From Papio anubis (taxonomy: Eukaryota > Chordata > Mammalia > Primates > Cercopithecidae), in contig NC_044977.1 in NCBI RefSeq assembly GCF_008728515.1, forward strand, positions 190,081,987 to 190,145,986: a DNA stretch of 64,000 nt. Direction: 5' to 3'. Positions 21,745-32,715 of the stretch are shown here, piece after piece (position 1 is the first letter of the stretch; every line of letters starts with the position of its first letter). Under the pieces are notes generated by a model. It made no database searches and had not been told where the DNA came from. It saw only the letters and a program-made list of their open reading frames with translations. The position numbers were made by a program, and so were the translations under genes.

Positions 21745-22471
21745 ATATGGGAGGTAGAATTCTAGGATGACTCTCCAAATTCCCTACTGCACATACATTT
21801 CTCCGGTTATTGAATCAAACCTTACATCTAGGTGTTATTATGAAGGAGTTTGCAGATGTAACTAAGCTGACTTTAAGATAGGGAGATTAGCTCAGTGGGT
21901 CTGACTTTGTCAGATGAGTCTTTTAAACCTGAGTCTCGAGGTCAGAGACATAAGCAGAGAGATTTGAAGTCCGATTCCACACGGCGTTGAAAATGAGGGG
22001 GTCACACAGCCCGGAATGTGGCTGACCTCCTCCAGTCCTCACTGTACCCTGGTCCTATTTGCCCTTCTCAGACATGAGGAAACTGAGGCATGGAAGGTTC
22101 AGCTTTGGGTCCAACGTCATACAGCCAGCGTGGAACAGCACTGAGATTGGTGGTCAGACCTTGGAGCCACAAGTCCATGGGAGGCCCCTGCACACAGGTG
22201 GAGCTGGGAGTGACCACCAGCTGACAGTTGGTAAGGAGATGGGGGCCTCTGCCATATAGTGCAAGAAACTGCATCCTGCCACCACCTGCGTGAGCCCGGA
22301 AACAGATTTACTCAGCTTGGCAGACACCTGAATTTCAGCTCCTTTGAGACCCCGAACAGAAAGCCCAACCATGCCTTGCTTGGACTTCTGACTGACCTAT
22401 AGAACTGTAAGCCAACATGGGTGTTGATCTAAGCTGTCAAGTTTGTTATGCAGCAATAGAAATGTAATACA
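21745..22471 (+). mobile_element. MaLR/ERVL-type LTR, interrupted
   Basis: Shows TTATGAAGGAGTTTGCAGAT, GAGGTCAGAGACATAAGCAG, AGTGACCACCAGCTGACAG and the 3' end GTTATGCAGCAATAGAAATG. The order is broken by a 167-bp insertion at 22032-22198 that is an inverted copy of 23106-23273. Confidence 0.75.
22032..22198 (-). repeat. Inverted duplication, left arm (MIR-derived)
   Basis: Reverse complement of 23106-23273 with about 11 substitutions and one indel in 168 bp (about 93% identity). It sits inside the MaLR LTR, so this arm is inferred to be the derived copy. Confidence 0.92.
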
Positions 22472-22839
22472 CTAAGAAACCCTTCAGCCCCGAGCAGACT
22501 GGAACAGTTGGTCACCCCAGATGAGCACAGACCATGTGACCCCTGTGTGTCATGGGAGGCACCTAGAGGGTGGGATAAGACAGGAAGGAAAGGGCTGAAG
22601 GCACTTTAGAAGGAGGACACCAAATAAGCAAAGACAGAGAGACAAGAATATGCAGGGACGTCCACCCAGATGCCAGCAAGGTGCCAACTGAGAGGGTTAA
22701 GTGCATAGGGACAGAGGCTTTGCAACTTTAGCATTTGCAAAGGGTCTGTTCTGGGGTCATGAAGATGGCAATGACTTTAGCAGCCTGTGATTGCAGTTTT
22801 TTTTGTTTCTGTCATTCTGGCACAGATCCAGTCCAACCT
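22472..22839. other. Unique non-coding sequence
   Basis: No repeat recognised. Confidence 0.4.
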
Positions 22840-22985
22840 CTTCCAGGAGCTCTGAACTCCCTGAAGGCAGGGTTGTGGCTCACCCAGTTGTGCAGCCCCA
22901 GCACCTAGCACAGCGTCTGGGGTGGCATCGTTTCACACTCAGAAAGTGCTCAATCGAGACATGGACGAATCACCTATTGTGGACA
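22840..22985 (+). mobile_element. L2 LINE, 3' end
   Basis: AACTCCCTGAAGGCAGGG, CCCAGCACCTAGCACAG and AAAGTGCTCAAT follow the forward L2 terminus. Confidence 0.75.
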
Positions 22986-23105
22986 AAATAATACCACTTT
23001 GGGACAAACGTGTGGCTGTGATGTCCCAGGGAATGCTAAGAGGTTGAAGGGCTGACCTACCATGCTGCCCCCGCCCCACCTCCCTCGGGATCTGACCCTC
23101 CTCCG

Positions 23106-23273
23106 CCTGTGTGCAGGGGCCTCCCATGGACTTGTGGCTCCAAGGTCCGGCCACCAATCTCAGTGCTGTTCCGCACTGGCTATATGACCTTGGACCCCAA
23201 GTTGAACCTTCCATGCCTCAGTTTCCTCATGTCTAAGAAGGGCATAATAGGACCAGGGTACTGTAAGGACTGG
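23106..23273 (+). repeat. Inverted duplication, right arm (source)
   Basis: Pairs with 22032-22198. On this side the homology runs into the rest of a MIR, which continues to about 23345, so this is the likely source locus. Confidence 0.92.
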
Positions 23274-23345
23274 ATGAGTCAATACGACACGTCAAGCTCT
23301 TAGAATGCACCTGGCAAGGAGTGAATTTCAATGTTTAGTTGTTAT
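23120..23345 (+). mobile_element. MIR SINE, near full length
   Basis: CTATATGACCTTGGACCCCA, GCCTCAGTTTCCTCATGTCT and AGCTCTTAGAATGCACCTGG follow the forward MIR through to its 3' end. Confidence 0.9.
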
Positions 23346-23362
23346 TATTAATTTTTATTTTA

Positions 23363-23668
23363 TTTATTTATTTATTTATTTTTGAGACAGAGTTTCACTC
23401 TTGTTGCTCAGGCTGGAGTGCAATCGTGCAATCTCAGCCCACTGCAACCTCCACCTCCCGGGTTCATGCAATTCTCCTTCCTCAACTTCCTGAGTAGCTG
23501 GGACTACAGGCATGCACCACCACACCCCGCTAATTTTACTACTTTTAGTAGAGATGGGGTTTCACCATGTCAGTCAAGCTGCTCTTGAACTCCTAACCTC
23601 AGGTGATCCACCAGCCTCAGCCTCCCAAAGTGCTGGGATTACACGCATAAGCCACCACACCCAGCCTG
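23363..23668 (-). mobile_element. AluS SINE
   Basis: Antisense Alu with a (TTTA)n tail and TSD ATTTTTATTTTA (23351-23362 and 23669-23680), inserted at the 3' end of the MIR. Confidence 0.94.
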
Positions 23669-23699
23669 ATTTTTATTTTAAATAGTAATGACGGGTCTC

Positions 23700-24130
23700 C
23701 TTCGACCAGAACTTTAGTTGGGCACCTCTGGGTCCTCTGCTTGATTAGGTCCTACCTTGGCTTCCTTCCCTGTCCTTATGGAAGCCAGTCTGAGCAAGAA
23801 TCCTGCCAAGTCAGTTTAGCAAAAATCTCCCACTTTTGCTATCTCGTCACCCTGGCCTGCCTTCAGCAAGAATCCTATTAAGTCAGGTCAGCCAGAGAAA
23901 CCTCTTATCTGTGATATTTCCTCCTAGTAATTTCCCATCCACTGACCCCCACCCTGCTTCTTGGTTCGGAGTCGCCACCTGTCCTCGTTAGAGTTGGAGT
24001 TGAGTCCAACCTCTCTCCCCCACTGCAAGACCCCATTGCCGCAGTCCCCACACCCCTTGTCTCCACGGCTCCCCTTGGAGAAAGTCAGCCTGAGCATCCT
24101 GAACAAATGCTTGGATACATTTCTTTCTTT
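23700..24130 (+). mobile_element. Probable class I ERV LTR (unassigned)
   Basis: Contains a diverged internal tandem repeat (CAGCAAGAATCCT units near 23796 and 23866), then GTTCGGAGTCGCCACCTGTC and CCCCACTGCAAGACCCCATT, a composition typical of ERV1 LTR 3' parts. Edges are not defined. Confidence 0.45.
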
Positions 24131-24324
24131 AACAATAGTAATGACATATTTGCTGGCAAATTTCAGATGGAGACCCTTCCCGCACCCTGCCCCAGCCCGA
24201 GGGCATTTTCATTTTACTCAAAGATTCTGGAAACCAAAAAAAACTTTTAAAGCCCAATGGGTAGACTGCCCAGTGGAGGTGGGTTCGACAGAGACCTCCC
24301 CAGGATGAGTGAGCCTGGCCCTCT

Positions 24325-24460
24325 AGCTGGGTGCTCCTCAAGATACACCAGCCTTGCTGCACCTGGAGTTTGTGAGAACTGCAGAATCTCAGTCCTCTTT
24401 CAGGCAGCCTGAGTCAGAATCTGTATGTCCACAGGGCCCCGCGGGAAAGGCACCAGTCTA
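24325..24460. mobile_element. Probable hAT-Charlie MITE fragment
   Basis: GTGCTCCTCAAGATACACCA, GAACTGCAGAATCTCAG and GAGTCAGAATCTGTATG resemble the MER5/MER20-type MITE core. Confidence 0.5.
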
Positions 24461-25268
24461 GACGAATTCCTATCAGCCCTGCATCTGGGCAACGCGGCAT
24501 CTCTCTGACCTTTACTTACGATTTGCTTTAAAAGTTAAGTGTTTAAGCACATAGGCGAGCCAGACCAGAGAACTCTCAGTTAGCAAGATACAACCTCACT
24601 TCCAGGGACAGCTGGCTCTCTACATGTTTGAACAAACTGGCATTATCCAAGAGCTTTAATGGTCTGAAGTCAGGCTTAAAACTCAGCAAAAATAAACTTT
24701 CCAGGAAAGTTTTGGCACACCCAGTTTCCAAACCCATCATCTCAGGAATGTTATCCAAGCAGTGGCCTCTTTCCCCACATCTAACTCTATTTCCAGTTGG
24801 GACAGTTCTTTCTCTGGCCTTGAACTGACAAAACACACACAAATGAGAGAAAACAGGGAGGCCACGTTTAGTGCGGGGCTTTAGATAAGTCTCCGGGAAA
24901 GTCCATAATCTCATTTTGGCACTATTAGTGTTCGGCTTCTTAATGCAAATATTATTTTAAAAGAATGTCTTGAATCTGAGGGACATGTGCTCTTGGTCAC
25001 TGGGATTCGAAGAGGTACACCTGTGAGTGCAAGAAGTAGGAACCACCGTCTGTCCTTATGCGGCTGATGACGCCGTGTTCTCTGTGGTCTCACTTCTGAA
25101 GTGAGCAGAACACCCAAATCTTCCTTGAGGATGAAAACTCAAATTGGCCACATTCATTGAACCTGTTTACAAATCCTTCTGAATGGACTGATGTGTGATA
25201 GCCACTCTAGGAATATGAGAAGGCACCATTCCTTCATTCAGGAAACTCCCAGCCTAGAAGGGACATCT
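24461..25268. other. Unique non-coding sequence
   Basis: No repeat recognised. The 112-codon minus frame at 24576-24914 has no recognisable domain. Confidence 0.4.
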
Positions 25269-25276
25269 TCTGTTTG

Positions 25277-25576
25277 ATTTATTATTATTATTTTAAGACA
25301 GTGTCTCCTTCTGTTGCCCAGGCTGGAGTACAGTGGCGCTATCTCGGCTCACTGCAATGTCTGCCTCCTGGACTCAAATGATCCTCCTGCCTCAGACTCC
25401 TGAGTAGCTGTGATTACAGGCATGCACCACCACACCTGGCTAATTTTTATATTTTTAGTAGAGACAGGGTTTTGCCATGTTGCCCAGGCTGGTGTCAAAC
25501 TCCTGAGCTCAAGCAATCTGCCTGCCTCAGCTTCCCAAAGTGCTAGGATTACAGACGTGAGCCACCACTCCTGGCC
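25277..25576 (-). mobile_element. AluJ/S SINE
   Basis: Antisense Alu with TSD TCTGTTTG (25269-25276 and 25577-25584). Confidence 0.92.
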
Positions 25577-25621
25577 TCTGTTTGCCTCTTTAGATGCACA
25601 TCTCCAGATGTTTGTAACATA

Positions 25622-26043
25622 TCAGTCAGGGTCTATCCTAGAAACCTATTGCTCCATAACAAATCACTCCAATTTCAGTGGTTTAAAATAACAACAATCA
25701 TGTTAGTATCTTTCATAGTATCTGTGGAAGAGGATTTTAAGAAAGGCTTAGCTGGTAATTCTGGCTCTGGTCTCTCCTGTAGTCATAGTCAGATGGAGAC
25801 GCTAAAGCAGCTGAGCCTCCCAGGAATCCCTCTCTTCACGTGGTCACTCCGCAGGGGCTCACTGAGCTTTCTCAGAGTATGGAGGTCTCAAGTCCACTGT
25901 TTACATGATAGTTCACCCTTCACTATCTATGACTAGCTCAGAAGTCACAGTGTTCAGAGTATGGCGGTCTCAAGCCCACTGTTTACATGATAGTTCACTC
26001 TTCACCGTTTATGACTAGCTCAGAAGTCACAATGTCTGAACTT
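25622..26043 (-). mobile_element. MLT1-type MaLR LTR, first part
   Basis: ATTGCTCCATAACAAATCAC, AGTGGTTTAAAATAACAACA, GGCTTAGCTGG and TATGACTAGCTCAGAAGTCA follow the reverse MLT1 pattern. Contains an 82-bp tandem duplication at its end, then is cut by an Alu. Confidence 0.7.
25872..26035 (+). repeat. 82-bp tandem duplication
   Basis: Copies 25872-25953 and 25954-26035 have equal length and about seven differences (about 91% identity). Each runs TCAGAGTATGG...GTTTACATGATAGTTCAC...AGAAGTCACA. Confidence 0.95.
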
Positions 26044-26352
26044 TTCTTATTTATTTATTTATTTATTTATTTACTGAGACAGAGTCTGTTGCCCAGGCTG
26101 GAGTGCAGTGGCACGATCTCGGCTCACTGCAGCCTCTGCCTCCTGGGTTCAAGCGATCCTCTCACCTCAGCCTCCGGAGTAGCTGGGACTACAGGTGCAC
26201 GCCACCACGCCTGGCTAATTTTTGTATTTTTAATAGAGACGGGGTTTCACCATGTTGGCCATGGCTGATCTCAAACTCCTGAGTGCAAGTGATCCACCTG
26301 CCTCAGTCTCCCCAAGTGTTGGGATTACAAGCGTAAGTCACCGTGCCCAGCC
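26044..26352 (-). mobile_element. AluS SINE
   Basis: Antisense Alu with a (TTTA)n tail, inserted in the MLT1 LTR. Confidence 0.94.
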
Positions 26353-26460
26353 ATCACTTCCCCTTGAGGGCGAATTGTCCCAGTCACACTGTAAGAAGAG
26401 CTATAGGATGGGGAATATTGTAACCATCATTGGCAAATACAGTCTGCAACAGGTTTCCAG
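26353..26460 (-). mobile_element. MLT1-type MaLR LTR, second part
   Basis: Continues the LTR after the Alu (ATCACTTCCCCTTGAGGG...ATTGGCAAATACAGTCTG). Low similarity. Confidence 0.5.
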
Positions 26461-27290
26461 CAGAAAACAGAAGTCACATCCGAATTAGGCTATTTCAAGG
26501 AGGTAATGAAAGCACTAATTATGAAGATATAAGCAGGGTGGAGAGAAACAAGAGATACAGTTTCTGATATGGTTTGGATTTGTGTCTCTGCCCAAATCTC
26601 ATGTCAAACTGAAATCCCCCGTGTTGGAGTGGGGCCTGGTGGGAGGTGCTTGGCTCATGGGGGCAGATTTCCCCCTTGTTGTTCTCATGATAGTGAGTGA
26701 GTTCTCATGACATCTGGTTGTTTGCAAGTCTGTGGCACCTCCCCGCTCTTCTCTCTTCCTCCTGCCCCAGCCATGTAGGATGTATCTGCTTCCCCTTGGC
26801 CTTCTGCCATGATTGTAAGTTTCCTGAGGCCTCCTCAGCCGTGCTTCCTGTACAGCCTGTGGAACTGTGAGTTGATTAAACTTCTTCTCTTTATAAACTA
26901 CCCAATCTCAAGTAGTTCTTTATAGCAATGCAAGAATGGACTGATACAGTATCCCAAGGCTGCTGATAACATAGAAATTGTTACCACCTCCATTTGGAAG
27001 GAACAAGATAAGGTTACAGGAACTCTGAAGGAGAGAAGAGTTCGGGGACAGCTCTCTTGAGAGGAACAGTCAGAGGGGACTACCCAGCAAGGAGGCAGCC
27101 AGGGAATAAAGGCCCCGAACTCACTCCCACCCCCGTCTCCTGCCAGGGCTTCTCATCGGCTGAACCCAACAGGAGGCCCAAAGCCTAAAGCCCACACTGA
27201 TAAGACTCTGGGGAAGAGAGCAGAGTGGAGAGTGGAGAGGACATTTAGAGAAGTAAACAGGAAATACACAGCATAAGAAATATCTACAAT
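26461..27290. mobile_element. Ancient interspersed repeat, family not assigned
   Basis: Sequence on both sides of the MSTA LTR (26461-26564 and 26949-27290) reads as one old repeat: GGTGGAGAGAAACAAGAGAT, GGAATAAAGGCCCC, CTCATCGGCTGAACCCAACA, GGAGAGTGGAGAGG. I recognise the pattern as common in mammals but cannot name the family. Confidence 0.4.
26565..26948 (+). mobile_element. MSTA-type MaLR solo LTR
   Basis: A 384-bp element from TGATATGGTTTGG to GGACTGATACA, with CTCATGATAGTGAGTGAGTT and CTTCTGCCATGATTGTAAG in order. Flanked by GTTTC (26560-26564) and GTATC (26949-26953), a probable 5-bp TSD with one change. Confidence 0.95.
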
Positions 27291-28360
27291 CTAATGCCAA
27301 TAGATTACAAAGTGTATGTCTGCAAGAGGGAGATTTTAAACTATTTTCGTGCAAAGTCCCGGAAGTATAAACATGATGTGGGAGAGAAGTTCACGTCACC
27401 AGGAGTCTTCTGGATGTCTGGTACCCGCTTTATCTTGGGGCTTGACAGTAGACTCCACAGTAGAGTCCTTGGCTGTTGGAAAGGAAATTGTCCACTTGAG
27501 CAATGCAGACAGAGACAACTCAGCCTTTGGGCACTGACAGGGGTTGTTCGTGATGGCGATGGTCCAACAGGAAGGGTGGTTGCTGTGGTTCCTGGACACC
27601 AGTGATGGGGTGGTGGAATGGAGACTTGCTGGGAGGGATCCTGGGGGGCTTGTGGGCACCACTCTGGCTGCCAGTGCCAGCCAGTGCCCAGCAGAGCAAA
27701 GCCTGCATGATTCCTGGAGGCTGATTCTTCTTCTGTCTGAGTAGTCCCTCCAAGCCTGGTTCTCTCATCCTGAACCCACAAGCCTCTCTCCCTCATCATA
27801 TTCCCTCCAACTCTCCTTTCCTCCAGTCTGGTTAATCCTTATCTCATCTGGGCTAAGAAGGCCTGGTTTTCAATCTATTCTTCCAAATCCATTATTTATT
27901 GTATAAAATGTAAACTCAGAAGTCCAGGTTCTTGTAAGTCCACATCCTTGACTTCTGCAACTCAAAAGCCAAGACCTGGTGTGTTTGTTCTCTGCATTCT
28001 GCACAGGTGTGCCTTCCTCAAGGTATGTTGTGTGGAATTTGGCCCTAGCAGTTTTGGGGGTTGGAGAAGATCACAAAGCATGTGGTGGGGTGGGTGGAAG
28101 GGTGTCCCAGAGGAAAAGTATCATCTATCTCCACTCAAACAAAGAGGTGTAAGAACACAAAAGATCACTTATGGAGTGTCCAAGAAAGACTTCATCTGAT
28201 GCTTTGAAAAATCAATAGGCTTTCAATAGAAAGAGATGAAAGAAGCATTCTGAACAGACAGAAGATAATGAACAGGAAAATTAAAGCATATTCAAGAAAA
28301 GATGTAGTTTCATTTGTAAGGTGTACGGGAGTATTTGCATGTAGAGGAAAATAATTCTAG
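27291..28360. other. Unique non-coding sequence
   Basis: Several mutually overlapping frames at 27294-27799 (up to 152 codons on the minus strand) without recognisable domains. No repeat recognised. Confidence 0.4.
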
Positions 28361-28412
28361 AAGAAGTCAGGTCATGAAGAACCTAGACAGAGAGTTTTCT
28401 TTATGCATTTAA
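28361..28412 (-). mobile_element. L2 LINE fragment, first part
   Basis: GTCAGGTCATGAAGAACCTA matches the reverse L2 pattern. Interrupted by the following Alu. Confidence 0.5.
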
Positions 28413-28423
28413 GAAGCCACAGA

Positions 28424-28717
28424 GGCTGGGCGCAGTGACTCACGCCTGTAATCCCACACTTTGGGAGGCAGAGGAGGGCGGATCACGAGGTCGGGAGATG
28501 GAGACCATCCTGGCTAACATGGTGCAACCCCGTCTCTACTAAAAATACAAAAAATTAGCTGGGCGTGGTGGTGGGCGCCTGTAGTCCCAGCTACTTAGAA
28601 GGCAGGCCGTAGAATCGTTTGAACTCGGGAGGCAGAGGTTGCAGTGAGCCGAGATTGAGCCACTGCACTTCAGCCTGGGTGACAGAGCAAGACTGTCTCA
28701 AAAAAAAAAAAAAAAAT
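28424..28717 (+). mobile_element. AluY/Sc-type SINE
   Basis: GGGAGATGGAGACCATCCTG and a 17-A tail. Exact 11-bp TSD GAAGCCACAGA (28413-28423 and 28718-28728). Confidence 0.95.
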
Positions 28718-28849
28718 GAAGCCACAGAACGCTGAGCACTGAAGGTTGCTGGCAGGGTATTCAGGCCTGAGCATCACGTTAGAAAAATGAATGCAGTGTA
28801 CAGGACACAGAGACTATGGTTAGAATGAGGGACATTCATTGAGGCCTGA

Positions 28850-29500
28850 ATGAGGAGTCTCCTGCTGCTGGCTTCTCTCACTGTCTGGCCTGCAAGTTTG
28901 CATGTGTATTTGCAATCCCTTCCTGACTCCAAACCTGTGTCTCCAACTCCCTGGAAGGTGTGTCCGCTCGCAGGGCCCACAAGCTCCTTAACTCAATGCA
29001 CCCAAAATGAAACTCTCCCAACCCTCTCCTCTGCTGCCCCCATGCTCCCGGCAGACATCTCACCTTCTTGGACTTCCCCTCACCCACTTCCTCCTTCGCA
29101 ACCTCATGGCCTCCTTCCTCTCTCCACATTCATCATAGCCAGATCCTTTAGAGTCTCCCTTGCATTTTTTCTTTTTCTACTAGACCCATCTCCTTTTTAA
29201 GTCCTCTCTGGAACCCCCCAAGGTCAAGGCCTCAGCACCTTACTCTCCGACATTTGCCGCAGCCCGGTAATTGGTCTGCCTACTGCTAAACTCTCTCTGC
29301 TGCCCTCCGTTCTCCATAGTTCAACCACAATCTTTTCTAAACACAAAATCTCATCATGCTATTTCCCCCTTTAAAGACTTTTCTGCCCATTTCATGGTCT
29401 ACAGCACCAAGAAGAACCTCTTTCGTTGACATTTAAAGCTTTCATAAGCTGATACCAGCCGCTCTTCCAGTTTTGTCCATTTGCTCCTCCTGGTGACATT
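28850..29500 (+). mobile_element. L2 LINE, 3' half
   Basis: C/T-rich L2 sequence: TCTTTTCTAAACACAAAATC, CATCATGCTATTTCCCCC and CATAAGCTGATACCAGCC match the block that precedes the L2 3' UTR. Frames are broken. The left part is weaker. Confidence 0.65.
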
Positions 29501-30097
29501 GTGGCAGAAATAGAGGGGATCTTGGCTGTCAGCATTTAGCTGCCACCCCCTTCCAGGAAGCAGCTACTGATGGGATTAGGCCCCAGTTGTTTACACTAGA
29601 GAGAAAGGGCCTTAAGATAGAAGGAAATCCTGGATGTGTGTCTGTTCAGGACAGAGGTAGGGGGAAAGGGAGAATAAGAATGTATCAGTTAATTCTTCAA
29701 AAATTCTGTCTGCCACCCAGTCAAATAAAGGCACCTATGCTACCAAAGAAATGTTTAAATTGTTATATGTTTAAAGACTGAAAAAGGGCCTTCAAAAGAA
29801 ACAACAGATTTGGATAATATCTTATTCTCCAAGAGGCTGCCCTGGTGAGTGCTCAGGCTGGGGCCTTTACAGGTTCCTCTGTGACACGAAGTGGAGATTC
29901 CCGATTCTTCCTCTTGCAAGATGCAAAAAGCTTCAAGGAGAGCTTGGGAGGACAGCTGAGCAGAACCAGTGGGCCAGTGGAATTGGTGGATCATAACTAA
30001 TTAAACTGTTTTCTTCTCTGACCCCTGGCTCTGTTAAACATAGATGATCTTAGTGAAATCAGTTTTGGTTGACTTGATGGTGTCCTGTCAGCAACAG
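29501..30097. other. Unique non-coding sequence
   Basis: No repeat recognised. Confidence 0.4.
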
Positions 30098-30232
30098 CAG
30101 CACTGGAGTCAGGAGGCCTGGGTTCTAATTCCAGGTGTGTCTCTAACTAGCTCCATGACCTTGAGTAGTCCCGGCCTTTCTCTCAACCTCTGCTTCCCTA
30201 TTTACCTAACGAGAGGACTGCACTCATGTGCA
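30098..30232 (+). mobile_element. MIR SINE
   Basis: CACTGGAGTCAGGAGGCCTG, GGTTCTAATTCCAGG and CTAGCTCCATGACCTTGAG follow the forward MIR. Confidence 0.85.
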
Positions 30233-30941
30233 CAGGCCCCTAAATACTCAATTCTATATTTCTTCAATTTCATACCAATACGAATAGTTCCCCTCTTCTA
30301 TTTACCTACCTCTGAATTTTACTTTTTGAATGACTTCAGTCCTCCTCTTTATTTTTCCTCTTCGTTCTATCTGCTCAGCCAAGCAAGGCAGAGCACTTGT
30401 CCAGCCATTTTCCAGACTCTTGACTTGGGTTTACAGAGTACGTTCTGCCCACTGCATGTGTCCAGGAGTGGAGCCTCCTTGGCTAGGACTCCAGCAGCCA
30501 ATAGACCTTGGCATCTGTGCTGCCTGGGACCCTTTCCAGGACCAAAAAAGATGAGACCTTCAGAGTCTGATGCATGTGATGTCATCCTGTTACCAAAACT
30601 GTAGCATCCTTCAACCATGTTACCTGTTTGGATGGCCCTATGTATGAAATTAATTTTTCAAAGGGGAAAGGAAATTCAAAGATAGTGTAAAGCTACCCTA
30701 CAGAAAGCAGTGACCAAACTAAGACCATGCCAGTCATCCTGACCGGAAGGAAATCTGAGTCTTTGCAGTCTTGGCCCAGCCTCAACACTTTGTATCCACT
30801 TTCGGGATGTTCTTGGATCCCTTGAAGTCAATAAACCTCATCATAAGGGCCTTGAGATATATATACATACATATGAAACAAAGGTCAGGATTTAACTCCT
30901 CAAAGACAAAACATCTGGATGAATGGCTGAGTTTTCCACTT
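30233..30941. other. Unique non-coding sequence
   Basis: The 186-codon plus frame at 30044-30604 begins in MIR flank and runs through the MIR. There is no recognisable domain, so I do not call it a gene. Confidence 0.4.
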
Positions 30942-30956
30942 AAGAAATGATGTCTT

Positions 30957-31254
30957 GGCCGGACGCAGTGGCTCACACCTGAAATCCCAGCACTTTGGGA
31001 GCCATAGGCGGGTGGATCACGAGGTCAAAAGTTCAAGACCAGCTTGGCCAAGATGGTGAAACCCCATCTCTACTAAAAATACAAAAATTAGCCAGGTGTG
31101 GCGGCAGGTGCCTGTAATCCCAGCTACTCGGGAGGCTGAGGCAGGAGAATCGCTTGAACCCAGGGCGCAGAGGTTGCAGGGAGCCCAGATGGCGCCACTG
31201 CACTCCAGCCTGGGTGACAGAGTGAGACTCCGTCTCAAAACAAAAAAAAAAAAA
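30957..31254 (+). mobile_element. AluS SINE
   Basis: Full length with an exact 15-bp TSD AAGAAATGATGTCTT (30942-30956 and 31255-31269). Confidence 0.96.
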
Positions 31255-31269
31255 AAGAAATGATGTCTT

Positions 31270-31684
31270 GACTTCACCTTAGCTCAGATGGAATGATGAA
31301 CTACCCAGTCCCAACTTCCCAGGCACCTTGAACAAGTGGCTAGGGGTACATGGCAGCCTAGTTTCTATCAACCTGTGAAGTTGCTTATGGTGTTAAAATG
31401 TTGCCAGAGATCAAGGATGGCCAGACAAACACCAGTTAAATCTAAAAAGAAGTCAGAAAACTAATACAACCTTAAAATACCAAGCTCAGCACAGATATGC
31501 TTTATACTTTAGGCTTACTTTATTTACCTACCTCACATGACATGGGGAAGAATTCCTGAAGAATGTTTTCCCACTGATTGTTTAAAATCTTTTCCTCTTA
31601 ATAAAGTGCTTTCTAAGTATGCAAGGTTCCGTTTCATTATCTGGCCCATCCTCTTAATCACCTGCCTTCAGTGTCTCTAATTTA
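31270..31684. other. Unique non-coding sequence
   Basis: AT-rich and contains an isolated AATAAA near 31600. No repeat recognised. Confidence 0.4.
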
Positions 31685-31870
31685 TTTATTTGACAGTATT
31701 TATTGAGCATCTGCTATGGGTCAGGCACCGGGTTAAGATGGCAGGAAGCCAAACCAGACACGGTCCTGACCTGCGAGGGTTCGTGGTTGACTCAGGAAAA
31801 ACTACACTGAAAGAATGGCAAATAGTGAGATGCGTGCCAGGAAAAGACACGTGGAAAGTAAACTCACTCC
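31685..31870 (-). mobile_element. L2 LINE, 3' end
   Basis: GTATTTATTGAGCATCTGCT, ATGGGTCAGGCACC and CACGGTCCTGACCT follow the reverse L2 terminus. Confidence 0.8.
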
Positions 31871-31904
31871 TGGAGGAAATCAAGAAAGAGAATGGTTGGG
31901 TTTT

Positions 31905-32050
31905 CTCAACAATCCATAGACTATCAGGGCCAGAAGAGACTTTACAGATGATCTGTTCTAACCCCCTCATTTTATAAATGGAAAACAGAGAAGGGAAGAA
32001 CCACACAGTTTTAAAGCTGGGACCAACACGTAATGAATTCTCTCTCTTTT
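31905..32050 (-). mobile_element. MIR-like ancient SINE
   Basis: GGGCCAGAAGAGACTTTACA, GATGATCTGTTCTAACCCCC and TCATTTTATAAATGGAAAAC follow the old repeat layout also seen at 9612 and 43656. Confidence 0.6.
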
Positions 32051-32639
32051 CCTGGCTGATAAGTTGTTGTATGTCTCTCAAATTGTTTCTGGAGGTAGGT
32101 AAAATAGAAATCATAAATATGCCACTGAAAGAAATCTGTTTTGTTTTCCAACTAAAAATCTATAAGATATACCTCATCAACATTTATTTGAAAAGGTGAT
32201 TATTCTTTGAAGATTACTATCATAGATTCACTTTCAGTGCCTTGCCTGGATATTTTTAAGTTGTTCCTTATTCCAGCATTCCTATCACTAGTCTCAACTA
32301 TCACAGTCCTTTATAGAAAATGTCATCGTGACTCTTGTTGTTTCTCTACATTCGCACAACACCTTGGAGCCTAAGAAGCATTTTCAGATCCATTGCTTCC
32401 ATTGGGGGAGTCAAGTTGTTGGCTTGATAGCTTTAGAGGGACATGACAAGTAGAAGAAGATTTGGAAAGGAGCTAAGCATGTGGTGACAGTGCTGGGGAA
32501 CAAGACCTACAAAGCCGGGTGACAGGAGTAGGATGCCTGGGACTGGGACAGGAGTAGGATTGTGGGGCTGGATCACCAAGGGAGTGCTAGGGAATGGATT
32601 TCAAGTCCATGAAGTCTAGTGAGCTGAAAGGAAACATGT
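32051..32639. other. Unique non-coding sequence
   Basis: Includes a small duplication, GACAGGAGTAGGAT at 32521-32534 and again at 32549-32562. Otherwise nothing recognised. Confidence 0.4.
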
Positions 32640-32715
32640 CAATAAACAGGTACCGAATAATGCCTGTGTGCAGGGCACCATGCTAAGTGGATTCAAAGAT
32701 GAGTGATTAACATAC
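32640..32715 (-). mobile_element. L2 LINE, short 3' fragment
   Basis: TGTGCAGGGCACCATGCTAA followed by CAAAGATGAGTGA follows the reverse L2 end. Confidence 0.6.

Noticed and set aside
27341..27799. 152-codon minus-strand frame
   Set aside because: Five overlapping frames on both strands in unique DNA, as expected by chance; no family features.
30044..30604. 186-codon plus-strand frame
   Set aside because: Runs through a MIR; no domain, signal or splice context recognised.
31599..31604. AATAAA as a gene's polyadenylation signal
   Set aside because: An isolated hexamer with no upstream exon or supporting context; common by chance in AT-rich DNA.
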